Shown: positions 6,492 through 13,178 of the stretch, in pieces | How the letters are laid out: each line of letters opens with the position of its first letter | Position numbering within the stretch: the first letter of the stretch is position 1 | Source: Candidatus Bathyarchaeota archaeon | Lineage (GTDB): Archaea > Thermoproteota > Bathyarchaeia > 40CM-2-53-6 > RBG-13-38-9 | Direction: 5' to 3' | Assembly (NCBI GenBank): GCA_030671315.1 | Contig: DAOUZW010000003.1 | Span: forward strand, 1 to 23,862 | DNA: 23,862 nt | The notes under the pieces: model-generated | Databases searched by the model: none | Seen by the model: the letters and a program-made list of their open reading frames with translations, nothing else | What the model was told of the DNA's origin: nothing | Program-made: the position numbers and the translations under genes

Positions 6492-7694
6492 CTAACGTGA
6501 ACAGTAGAGCACTTCTTTTCCATTTGTTTCCCAAATCTGCTCATCTGTCCATACAATATGAGCTTGCTCACTTGAAGCGGCGATAGCTTGATCATATTGC
6601 CATTGATATTCGCTTAGTTTTATCGGTGTTTCCCAATTAGTAGCGGAAAGATCACCGCTTGTATAGTACAAATCCATTCCCATATTTTCTGCATTTCTCA
6701 GATCTTGCCATACTAAGTGGACTGTTTTATCGGCTACAGCTATCCTTGGATAATTTTGTATCTTACTGTCGGTTGTTATCCTAGTATCGTTTGACCATGT
6801 TTCTCCATTGTCTATACTGGCGATAAGCCAAATATCAATCCATGAATCAAAAAAGGCTCTGAAATCCGACCAGGTAATATAGACGCGATCTTCAATGGCT
6901 GCAACGTCTGGATATTGTTGCCAGGCACCTTCCGTTGGTAATCTATTCTCCGTTAACCATGTCTTTCCACCATCTATACTTCTAGCATAGTATGCTATGA
7001 TTCCCTTAGACCCTCCAGGTGGGTAATGCCATTCTCTATGATCCTCATAGACAACATAGACATTATCACCATAGGCTGCTATCGACTGTCTCCATTGGAT
7101 AGATGGGTTTGAGGTAAGTCTTTGCTCTGAATCCCAACTTAATCCAGCATCAACACTTCGTCTGTAATAGATGTCATAATTTGTTGAAGCCATATTTCGT
7201 TCATCCAGCCAAGCTAGATGCACATATTCGTTGTATGCAGCTATACTAGGATCCCATTGGTTTGCATTGAATGTTAATTGTTCTTCAGATTCCCAACTGT
7301 TTCCGCCATCTTTGCTGCGCTTTATGTAAATGTCGCTTCCAGTTCTACCGAAGTTACGTTTGTCTTCCCAGACAACATATACATTATCTTCATATGCTGT
7401 GATATCCGGATTTTGTTGGTTTGCTGGATTATTTGTTATCGCTATAGGGGAAACCCAAGTATTGCCTCCGTCAGTGCTTCGCTTGTATAAAATGTTAGAT
7501 CCTTGACTGTTGTCTTCCCACACAACATGTACTACGTCTCCAATCACTGCAACCCTTGGTCTAGATTGATTGTAAATATTTTCACTCAGATTCTTACTTT
7601 CACACTGAGCCTCTGCATAATTAAAAAAAGTAGGCGATGATATTATTATCAATAAGATAAATACCATAATGAATTTTGGAAATCTCATATGCAT
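6492..7694 (-). CDS. Secreted BNR/Asp-box beta-propeller protein (sialidase-like fold)
   Basis: 400 residues with a signal peptide (~1-29, hydrophobic core FIMVFILLIIIS). Asp-box motifs (S-x-D-x-G-x-x-W) occur at 73-80, 127-134, 180-187, 239-246 and 293-300, with a decayed sixth near 346-354. Between them is a repeated strand of the form V-[YH]-V-V-W-E-D-x-R, seven times, one per blade. This describes a six- or seven-bladed propeller outside the cell. The repeats mark sialidase-fold proteins, but the arginine triad and nucleophilic Tyr of true sialidases are not evident, so glycan binding or a structural role is as likely as hydrolysis. It sits between a LOG-family gene (60 bp upstream) and the exported rhodanese. 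Confidence 0.8.
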   Translation of the reverse strand: MHMRFPKFIMVFILLIIISSPTFFNYAEAQCESKNLSENIYNQSRPRVAVIGDVVHVVWEDNSQGSNILYKRSTDGGNTWVSPIAITNNPANQQNPDITAYEDNVYVVWEDKRNFGRTGSDIYIKRSKDGGNSWESEEQLTFNANQWDPSIAAYNEYVHLAWLDERNMASTNYDIYYRRSVDAGLSWDSEQRLTSNPSIQWRQSIAAYGDNVYVVYEDHREWHYPPGGSKGIIAYYARSIDGGKTWLTENRLPTEGAWQQYPDVAAIEDRVYITWSDFRAFFDSWIDIWLIASIDNGETWSNDTRITTDSKIQNYPRIAVADKTVHLVWQDLRNAENMGMDLYYTSGDLSATNWETPIKLSEYQWQYDQAIAASSEQAHIVWTDEQIWETNGKEVLYCSR

Positions 7695-7754
7695 CTTTTT
7701 TCACACAATTAATAATATTCTATTTATGCATATTGCGTTTGAATACGAAATTGG

Positions 7755-8396
7755 TTATATTTTGTATTTCTTATAATTTAGACAGAATTTTGCATCTTTC
7801 ATCCTATAAGCGCCATAAGCTTCTTGGATTATATTAAATGCTTCTTTGGAATTTATAGCTAGGAAAAGTAATTCAACGTCTTCTTGATTTAACAATTCAT
7901 TTCTAAGTGGCCATTTCTTAATCCAATTTATTAAATCAGTCCACATCTCACCAAGAAGGATAATTGGTACATTACAAATATGCTTGACTTGCATAAGCTG
8001 CCATGTGTATAATAACTCCAATAATGTTCCCACTCCTCCCGGAGCAACTACAACAGAATTGGAGAGACGCATAAAATTGTCCAGTCTACTTGAGAATCTT
8101 TCAAATTCTTTCTTTATATCTAGGTGTGCGGCTACTTCTTGCTCAAAAGGGAGATTAATTCTCAATCCAACTGAATGAGCTTTATCATCTTTCCTGCCGG
8201 CGTGATGTCCTTCACTTGCAGCATTCATTAGACCCGGCCCCCCTCCTGTCACCAGATCCATCCCCGCCTCAGAGATCATCTTTGCCAATTCGAATATTGA
8301 AGCATATATCGGATCACCCTTTGCGATTCTTGCCGACCCAAAAATTGTTACTCGAAAATGTTTCTCTAAAAATTCCTTGTCAAGATCAATACCCAT
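7755..8396 (-). CDS. LOG-family Rossmann-fold protein (TIGR00730-like nucleotide phosphoribohydrolase)
   Basis: 213 residues. The family signatures are present: 'FGSARI' (19-24), 'GGGPGLMNAASEG' (51-63) and 'PGGVGTLLELLYTWQ' (119-133), the last being the PGGxGTxxE active-site motif whose Glu and the Arg in 'FSSRLDNFMRLS' line the phosphoribose pocket. LOG proteins cleave nucleoside 5'-monophosphates to base and ribose 5-phosphate; in plants and some microbes this releases cytokinins. The natural substrate in archaea is not settled. An AAAGG-like site lies just before ATG 8396. It is divergent from the acyl-CoA synthetase gene and first in a probable three-gene minus-strand run. Confidence 0.88.
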   Translation of the reverse strand: MGIDLDKEFLEKHFRVTIFGSARIAKGDPIYASIFELAKMISEAGMDLVTGGGPGLMNAASEGHHAGRKDDKAHSVGLRINLPFEQEVAAHLDIKKEFERFSSRLDNFMRLSNSVVVAPGGVGTLLELLYTWQLMQVKHICNVPIILLGEMWTDLINWIKKWPLRNELLNQEDVELLFLAINSKEAFNIIQEAYGAYRMKDAKFCLNYKKYKI

Positions 8397-8397
8397 T

Positions 8398-8475
8398 AAA
8401 AAAACCTTTCAAACTAGTTGACTTAAGCCGAAAACGATTATGTTAAAAACCTTTTTGTTTATGATAAAAAACCTT
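8398..8475. repeat. Three direct copies of AAAAACCTT in a divergent promoter region
   Basis: AAAAACCTT occurs at about 8399-8407, 8445-8453 and 8467-8475 in the gap between the LOG gene and the acyl-CoA synthetase gene. In the LOG direction the same sequence reads AAGGTTTTT, which in two copies resembles a BRE/TATA or ribosome-site context. Operator use is a guess. Confidence 0.4.
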
Positions 8476-8546
8476 ACAAATTTCGATGAAATATTTTCAA
8501 AAGTTTTTACATTATCTTAGACTTATTCAACGACTTAACGATTTCA

Positions 8547-8568
8547 ATATATATCATAATATATCATA
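8547..8568 (+). promoter_or_regulatory. TATA-rich promoter element of the ADP-forming acyl-CoA synthetase gene
   Basis: A run of alternating A/T (ATATATATCATAATATATCA) starts ~50 bp before the TTG start at 8600. A transcript starting ~25 bp downstream would have a short leader containing the AAGGAGA site, and would exclude the upstream ATG at 8486. Confidence 0.55.
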
Positions 8569-8585
8569 TGATAGGATTTCAATCC

Positions 8586-8592
8586 AAGGAGA
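8586..8592 (+). promoter_or_regulatory. Ribosome-binding site fixing a TTG start for the synthetase
   Basis: AAGGAGA ends 7 bases before TTG 8600. The protein from there begins MSDDAIRSIFEPNSIAVVGAS, exactly where this family starts; the 38 extra codons from ATG 8486 contain the TATA-like run and are not expected to be coding. Confidence 0.75.
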
Positions 8593-8599
8593 CACAGCT

Positions 8600-9958
8600 T
8601 TGAGCGACGATGCAATAAGATCGATTTTTGAGCCAAATTCAATTGCAGTAGTTGGAGCATCAAGAAATCCAGAGAAAGTTGGGTATTTAATTCTTGAAAA
8701 TTTACTCAAGAGTGGTTTCAAAGGTAAATTATTTCCCATCAATCCAAAAGTCGATGAGATTCTAGGTGTAAGGGCATACTCCTCGCTTGAGGATGTAAGT
8801 GAAAATATTGATCTCGCAGTCATTGTTGTGCCAGGAACAATTGTTCCAAATGTGTTAAAGGAATGTGGAAAGAAAGGGATTGGATCTGTAATTGTAATTT
8901 CAGGTGGTTTTCGTGAATCTGGAAAAGAAGGAGAAGAATTAGAGAAGTTAGTAATCAAAATCATTAATGAAACAGGAATCCGTTTAGTCGGTCCCAATTG
9001 TATTGGTGTAGACAATCCCTATATCGGCATGTCGATGTGGGTCGGCGTCAAGAAGAAAGGTCCAATATCAATCGTATCTCAGAGTGGGCTCGTTGGAACC
9101 GCTTTCCAATGCTGGGCGGAAAAGGAAAGCATCGGAATTAGTAAATGTATATCATTAGGAAATCAAGTTGATGTTAATGAAATTGACATCTTAAGATATT
9201 TCGTAGAAGACCCCAACACAAAAACCATTGCTATGTACCTTGAGGGTATTCAAAATGGAAGAGAATTCATGAGAGTGGCCTCCGAAGTTTCAAAAAAGAA
9301 GCCTATTATAGCGTTAAAAGGAGGTCGAACCGAGAAAGGTATCAAGGCAGCAAAATCACATACAAGATCGCTCTCCGGAAAAAGTGAGATCTTTGAGGCA
9401 GCAATAAAGCAATCCGGCATTCTTAGTACAAATAGTCTCGAAGAGCTCTATATCTATTCAAAAGCATTATCATTTTTACCTTTACCGAAGGGTCGAAGAG
9501 TACTTATCATAACATCATCTGGAGGAGCAGGTATTATGGCTGCCGATACGGTTGATAGGCTTAATTTAGAACTACCTTCCATTTCAGAGAATGTTGAAAA
9601 ACGACTTCGACAAACTTTGCCTAGCTATTGTGTGTTTGACAATCCATTCGATGTGACAACTACTACAGTAGAATCATTTCAACTGGTCATGGAGGAAAAT
9701 CTTGAGGATGAAAATATTGATGCGTTTCTGCCTATCTTTGCAGATCCTCTTCCACGTGCAGCTGAAGCTGTGAAAAGTGTTGCGAAGAAAACTAACAAAC
9801 CTATTGTAGTTTGTTATGTTGGCGGTGGTAAGGTCGAAGACATTGAAAAAGAAAGGATGCATGAAGCGGGGATTCCTGTTTTTTCAACACCTGAAAAAGC
9901 TGTCACAGCTTTGTATGCATTGGTAAGATACAATGAACTTCAAAGCAAGAATGCTTAG
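8600..9958 (+). CDS. ADP-forming acyl-CoA synthetase, alpha (CoA-binding) subunit
   Basis: 452 residues, the usual length of a free alpha subunit. The N-terminal CoA-binding Rossmann domain shows 'SIAVVGASRNPEKVG' (14-28); the ligase-CoA domains show 'VGPNCIGVDNP' (130-140), 'SIVSQSGLVGTAF' (157-169) and 'KGGRTEKGIKAAKSHTRSLSG' (240-260). His254 in KSHT is the residue phosphorylated in catalysis. The enzyme makes ATP from acyl-CoA, ADP and phosphate and is the main energy-conserving step of peptide and pyruvate fermentation in many anaerobic archaea. The beta (ATP-grasp) subunit is not in the window, as in Thermococcales where the genes are separate. Acyl specificity cannot be read from the sequence. 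Confidence 0.9.
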   Translation: MSDDAIRSIFEPNSIAVVGASRNPEKVGYLILENLLKSGFKGKLFPINPKVDEILGVRAYSSLEDVSENIDLAVIVVPGTIVPNVLKECGKKGIGSVIVISGGFRESGKEGEELEKLVIKIINETGIRLVGPNCIGVDNPYIGMSMWVGVKKKGPISIVSQSGLVGTAFQCWAEKESIGISKCISLGNQVDVNEIDILRYFVEDPNTKTIAMYLEGIQNGREFMRVASEVSKKKPIIALKGGRTEKGIKAAKSHTRSLSGKSEIFEAAIKQSGILSTNSLEELYIYSKALSFLPLPKGRRVLIITSSGGAGIMAADTVDRLNLELPSISENVEKRLRQTLPSYCVFDNPFDVTTTTVESFQLVMEENLEDENIDAFLPIFADPLPRAAEAVKSVAKKTNKPIVVCYVGGGKVEDIEKERMHEAGIPVFSTPEKAVTALYALVRYNELQSKNA

Positions 9959-9973
9959 CACTCACGTTTTCAA

Positions 9974-9989
9974 GTTTATTTAAAATATA
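9974..9989 (+). promoter_or_regulatory. Probable TATA box of alaX
   Basis: GTTTATTTAAAATATA lies 50-65 bp before ATG 10039, placing a transcript start near 10010-10015. Confidence 0.5.
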
Positions 9990-10038
9990 GGTATTAAACA
10001 GAGTAACTCTTCTAACTAAAATCAAGAAGTTGGGATCT

Positions 10039-10749
10039 ATGACAAAACCCCTCTATTTGGATTCCGCATATCTTAAGGAATGTGAAGCAACTGTATCTGC
10101 CGTAAATGATTCAAAATACATCATATTAGACGAAACCATATTTTATCCAAAAGGGGGAGGGCAATCCTATGATACTGGTACTATAACAAAGGGAAACGAT
10201 ATTTTCAATGTCGTGTATGTAGGAAAGTTCTCAGGAGAGACTTCCCACGAAATCGATAGACCGGGTCTAAAGGTCGGAGATAAAGTTCAATGTAAACTTG
10301 ATTGGGAAAGACGATACAAGTTGATGCGAAGTCACACAGCCGCCCATACCTTAATAACAATATTATGTAACAAAACGAAAGCTCTCGTAACGGGAAACGA
10401 TCTCACAACTGAGAAGACCAGATTTGATTTTAACATAGAAAATTTTGATAGAGATATCTTCATGAGCTGTATCAATGAATCGAACGATCTTTTCAAAAAA
10501 AACATACCTGTGAAAACCTACGAATTACCAAGGGAAGAAGCTCTAAAAATTCCTGGAGTAGTCAAAATGGCCGAAGCTCTTCCACCTCAAATATCAAAAT
10601 TGCGAATTGTAGAGCTAGAAGGACTCGACAGGCAAGCTGATGGGGGAACACATGTTAAAAATCTGAATGAAGTAGGTCAAATAGAATTTATGAAAGCTGA
10701 AAATAAAGGAAAGAATAACAGGCGAGTATATTACAGAATCGTCCCATAA
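10039..10749 (+). CDS. alaX: AlaX-type alanyl-tRNA editing protein
   Basis: 236 residues from ATG 10039; a TTG at 10030 would add three. The order is that of the AlaX-M group: a beta-barrel domain with the Gly-rich loop 'YPKGGGQSYDTG' (36-47), then the editing domain with H99-TAA-H103 and 'DGGTH205'. In AlaRS and many AlaX proteins the last motif is CxxxH; here the Cys position is Asp201, leaving His99, His103 and His205 plus Asp as possible zinc ligands. The protein hydrolyses Ser- or Gly-tRNA(Ala) in trans to keep serine from being read as alanine. It follows the acyl-CoA synthetase gene by 80 bp with its own TATA-like box. Confidence 0.9.
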   Translation: MTKPLYLDSAYLKECEATVSAVNDSKYIILDETIFYPKGGGQSYDTGTITKGNDIFNVVYVGKFSGETSHEIDRPGLKVGDKVQCKLDWERRYKLMRSHTAAHTLITILCNKTKALVTGNDLTTEKTRFDFNIENFDRDIFMSCINESNDLFKKNIPVKTYELPREEALKIPGVVKMAEALPPQISKLRIVELEGLDRQADGGTHVKNLNEVGQIEFMKAENKGKNNRRVYYRIVP

Positions 10750-10868
10750 CAAAATAATAAGAAATGATGACGAGGCTAGCTCGTGCGCTCCTTAACCTAA
10801 ACATAGTAACCAATTTTTTATGTGAATAAACAACAAAGATTAAACAAGTACACACATAGGATAATATC

Positions 10869-11101
10869 GGGATCATCATAGCTCCATTATTTTTGATAAA
10901 TGGGATCATTTGGGATCACAAAGGATCATTAGGGATCATAGAAAATGAGATAGATTGATTTCCTACACGAATCAAAAATGTACTCAAGTTCATTTTTGAT
11001 ATCAAGAATACAATGCATCTTCGATAATGATTGATCTCAGATCTAACCTTAATGATCCCTTTTTGACATCATTTATTATCTCATGTTATCCAAATGATCC
11101 C
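10869..11101. repeat. Array of GGGATCATT sites in a convergent intergenic region
   Basis: The 415-bp gap between the 3' ends of alaX and the HgcA-like gene holds direct copies of GGGATCAT(T) at 10869, 10902, 10912, 10923 (one G fewer) and 10932, and inverted copies AATGATCCCT at 11051 and AAATGATCCCT at 11091-11101. The four copies from 10902 to 10940 repeat every 10 bp, about one helical turn. I see no gene in this gap. The arrangement suggests binding sites for a protein, but no function can be read directly. Confidence 0.75.
10971..11000. repeat. Perfect 10-bp inverted repeat (stem-loop) between convergent genes
   Basis: ATCAAAAATG (10971-10980) and its exact reverse complement CATTTTTGAT (10991-11000) flank a 10-base loop. 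It lies between the direct and inverted GGGATCATT sites, ~165 bp beyond the end of the HgcA-like gene. It could end transcription, form a small structured RNA, or be a protein site. Confidence 0.6.
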
Positions 11102-11164
11102 TATTGAATAATCTAAAACATTTCAGCATGCGCTATTAGTTTGTTCTAGCTTCAGTCTTTAGCA

Positions 11165-12241
11165 TTAAGCTCTTAGTGTTAGGGCTCCTGTGGGACATTG
11201 AGAAACACATGCTTCACAAGTTACACATTTTTCTGGATATTTATTCAACATCTTTTTGTGTTCCTCCACCATTTCAAATACTCCTTTGGGACAGATGTCA
11301 TAGCACATACCGCATTTAGTGCATTTAGATTGGGCAAGAACTATTTTGCCATTTACTATCTTTGATCTATCGCCGAACTTTATGTTTCCAAGTTTCTGAA
11401 TTCCTATCTTGTCTAATATTGGGTCAAATTGACTTTTTTGTAATGGAGTTACTCCATCAAAATCAATTCCAATTATCAGGATTAGACCCATGGCTATGAA
11501 GAGAAGATTCTGGATATACTTGGTTTGGTGGATAGCTAGAAAGTTGAAAGAGATAACTCCGATTACTATTAGAATTTCCAAAAACAGTATTTTCCGCCAT
11601 CCTGATTTTCCAGGAATGAACGGATGCAGACCATACATTAGGAATATCAAACCCCAGCCTAACAGAATGACCTCAGCAAGCCAATCCTTCGAGAAAAATC
11701 CTATGATTATTAAAACAAAGATTAGGAAAGTCGTGGATATACCAAGGCCGACGTCAATTCGATCAATAAATGGCCATCTTACTCTGCGCATTTTGTCCGT
11801 TTTCTTGAGTCCATCTCTCACATATTCTGGTATATCCTGTGCATATACAGGACCGAACTTGCAGTCCCATCCTGTTTCTTTCTTTACAAGTTTAACATCA
11901 ATTCCGGGAGCAGAAAGTTGAGGTAATATTAGAATTCGATGTTCAACTTTCTCATCGATATTAGAAGTTTTGACTACTGGGATTATAGAATGAGCTGTAA
12001 AATTGGATCCTCTTGCAGCGCACCAAACATTGATACCATTCGTTGGCACTACGAGCAGATAACAATCCTGATTCTTGAGATATTTAGTTAATCTCTTTAC
12101 TGTGAGATCAAAATTTGCTGTGACGAAGACTGGACTATTTTTATGTGGATTTCCAAAAATTCTTATTCCGGGTTCTACAGAAAGTGGCATTAGACGAAAA
12201 AAGGTTCCGAAAAATGTTCTTATAATCTCTTTGAACTTCAA
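11165..12241 (-). CDS. hgcA: HgcA-like corrinoid membrane protein fused to an HgcB-like 2[4Fe-4S] ferredoxin
   Basis: 358 residues with three parts. Residues ~36-145 match the corrinoid-binding domain of HgcA: 'VTANFDLTVKRL', the cap-helix motif N71-VWC74-AA, then 'HRILILPQLSAPGI' and 'CKFGPVYAQDIPEYV'. Cys74 is the residue that would ligate cobalt from below; the two residues after NVWCAA are Arg-Gly where mercury methylators have Gly-Lys. Residues ~165-261 form four or five membrane helices as in HgcA. Residues 307-350 are a ferredoxin with two complete CxxCxxCxxxCP motifs ('CTKCGMCYDICPKGVF', 'CVTCEACVSQCP'), resembling HgcB but without its C-terminal vicinal Cys pair. In HgcAB the ferredoxin reduces the corrinoid for methyl transfer. 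It starts 5 bp after a SAM methyltransferase gene. The fused family is recognisable; whether it methylates mercury is doubtful. Confidence 0.85.
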   Translation of the reverse strand: MKFKEIIRTFFGTFFRLMPLSVEPGIRIFGNPHKNSPVFVTANFDLTVKRLTKYLKNQDCYLLVVPTNGINVWCAARGSNFTAHSIIPVVKTSNIDEKVEHRILILPQLSAPGIDVKLVKKETGWDCKFGPVYAQDIPEYVRDGLKKTDKMRRVRWPFIDRIDVGLGISTTFLIFVLIIIGFFSKDWLAEVILLGWGLIFLMYGLHPFIPGKSGWRKILFLEILIVIGVISFNFLAIHQTKYIQNLLFIAMGLILIIGIDFDGVTPLQKSQFDPILDKIGIQKLGNIKFGDRSKIVNGKIVLAQSKCTKCGMCYDICPKGVFEMVEEHKKMLNKYPEKCVTCEACVSQCPTGALTLRA

Positions 12242-12246
12242 TCTTA

Positions 12247-12906
12247 TTACTCCTTTTGGCCAACAAATAATGCAAATGAATCGATGAAGCTTCTCCGTTC
12301 ACGAATAATTTTGAACCCCGCATTCGTCATTGGACCTTTGATGTCTGCTAATGCTTTGGTTGAAGTCTGAGTGAGAAAATAGGTTATTAGTGCTAAGGGA
12401 ATTCGTATTGATGAGTGTACTATACGTTTCCATGATGATCGAGGTTTTACTTCATCCGCAATTATGATTAATCCATTAGGCCTTAGTATTCGATAGGCTT
12501 GACTTAACACATATTTTTGTTCATCAGCGTATAACTCACTAAAAACTAATGTACTGACAATTCTATCGAATGTATTGTCATTGAATGCTTTTTCCATTTC
12601 AATGGCACCCATTTCTTCAAGTTGAACCTTTTCAATCAAATTGTGTTCCCGAACTTTTCGTTCTGCTATTGCTAACATTTGACTTGATTTATCGAATGCA
12701 ACTACTGATGCTCCTTTCTTAGCACAGGATATTGCCAAGGTTCCAGTGCCACAGCCAATTTCTAGGACTTGATTACTTTTATGAACATATTCTTCAACGA
12801 TCTCTTGCTGCATTCTCCTGCCTTGTCCGAAAGATATCAAATTGATTCCCATATCGTACCGTTGGGGTGCCGATTCTAGGATTTTCATAAAAACGTAGCT
12901 TGCCAT
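12247..12906 (-). CDS. Class I SAM-dependent methyltransferase upstream of the HgcA-like gene
   Basis: 219 residues. Motif I 'VLEIGCGTGTLAI' (47-59), the acidic residue closing strand 2 (Asp72 in 'VVAFDKSS'), 'FDRIVSTLVFSEL' and 'ILRPNGLIIIADE' are the standard Rossmann methyltransferase elements of the UbiE/methyltransf_11 group. The C-terminal part has a hydrophobic, possibly membrane-associated helix ('IPLALITYFL'). A GGAG site sits 8 bases before ATG 12906. Its stop is 5 bp from the start of the fused HgcA/HgcB-like gene, so the two are translated from one message. The substrate is not identifiable; a link to the corrinoid protein is inferred only from the coupling. Confidence 0.85.
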   Translation of the reverse strand: MASYVFMKILESAPQRYDMGINLISFGQGRRMQQEIVEEYVHKSNQVLEIGCGTGTLAISCAKKGASVVAFDKSSQMLAIAERKVREHNLIEKVQLEEMGAIEMEKAFNDNTFDRIVSTLVFSELYADEQKYVLSQAYRILRPNGLIIIADEVKPRSSWKRIVHSSIRIPLALITYFLTQTSTKALADIKGPMTNAGFKIIRERRSFIDSFALFVGQKE

Positions 12907-12946
12907 CTACTTGCTCCATTTAGAATTAAATGCTGAACATTAATGA

Positions 12947-13174
12947 AAGAATTGGTATAACAAAAGTAAGCGCGCGCTAATAGATGAAACAGGTGCTAGA
13001 ATACATTTCATACTTTTTGGAGACGATGCCCGACATACTCCTGGAGGCACTTACATGACGATCTGTGGCGGTCTCAAAGATTCAGATGGAAAATATTGGA
13101 AATTGTCTATTAGAGCTTGGAGATTTAAGGCTAAGTGCACTATCGTTTCCATTTCTTTTTTTCACGTTTTATGA
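12947..13174 (+). pseudogene. Remnant of an RPA/SSB-type OB-fold protein
   Basis: In the gap between the methyltransferase and membrane-protein genes the plus strand is open for ~75 codons. It includes 'ALIDETGARIHFILFGDDA', then 'GGTYMTICGGLKDSDGKYW' and 'KLSIRAWRFKAK'. The order (D-E-T-G-x-I-x-x-x-L-F-x-D-x-A, then a turn with G-D/T-Y-x-x-I, then 'D-G-K-x-x-x-L-S-I') is that of an OB fold from archaeal replication protein A. The frame has no ATG, GTG or TTG before the OB strands; the first Met is in the middle of the domain. The beginning is closed by a TGA at 12944. I read it as a decayed or truncated fragment, with moderate certainty from pattern alone. Confidence 0.45.
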
Positions 13175-13178
13175 TCAA

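Noticed and set aside
6492..7694. Calling the propeller a sialidase
   Set aside because: Asp boxes alone mark the fold; the catalytic Arg triad and Tyr are not evident.
8486..8599. Longer N-terminus for the acyl-CoA synthetase from ATG 8486
   Set aside because: This segment contains the TATA-rich promoter and reads as unlikely protein (FHYLRLIQRLNDFNIYHNISYD); a strong ribosome site and family N-terminus support TTG 8600.
10763..10784. ATGATGA (C-box-like) followed by a short hairpin ACGAG/CTCGT just after alaX
   Set aside because: No matching D box (CTGA) at a suitable distance, so a C/D box guide RNA is not supported; the 5-bp stem is too short to call.
10750..11164. CRISPR array in the repeat region
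   Set aside because: Units are only 9-10 bp with no spacers of regular length and no cas genes nearby.
11490..11921. Plus-strand frame of ~143 codons opposite the HgcA-like gene
   Set aside because: Antisense to the well-supported corrinoid/membrane domain; its composition is a mirror of the membrane helices.
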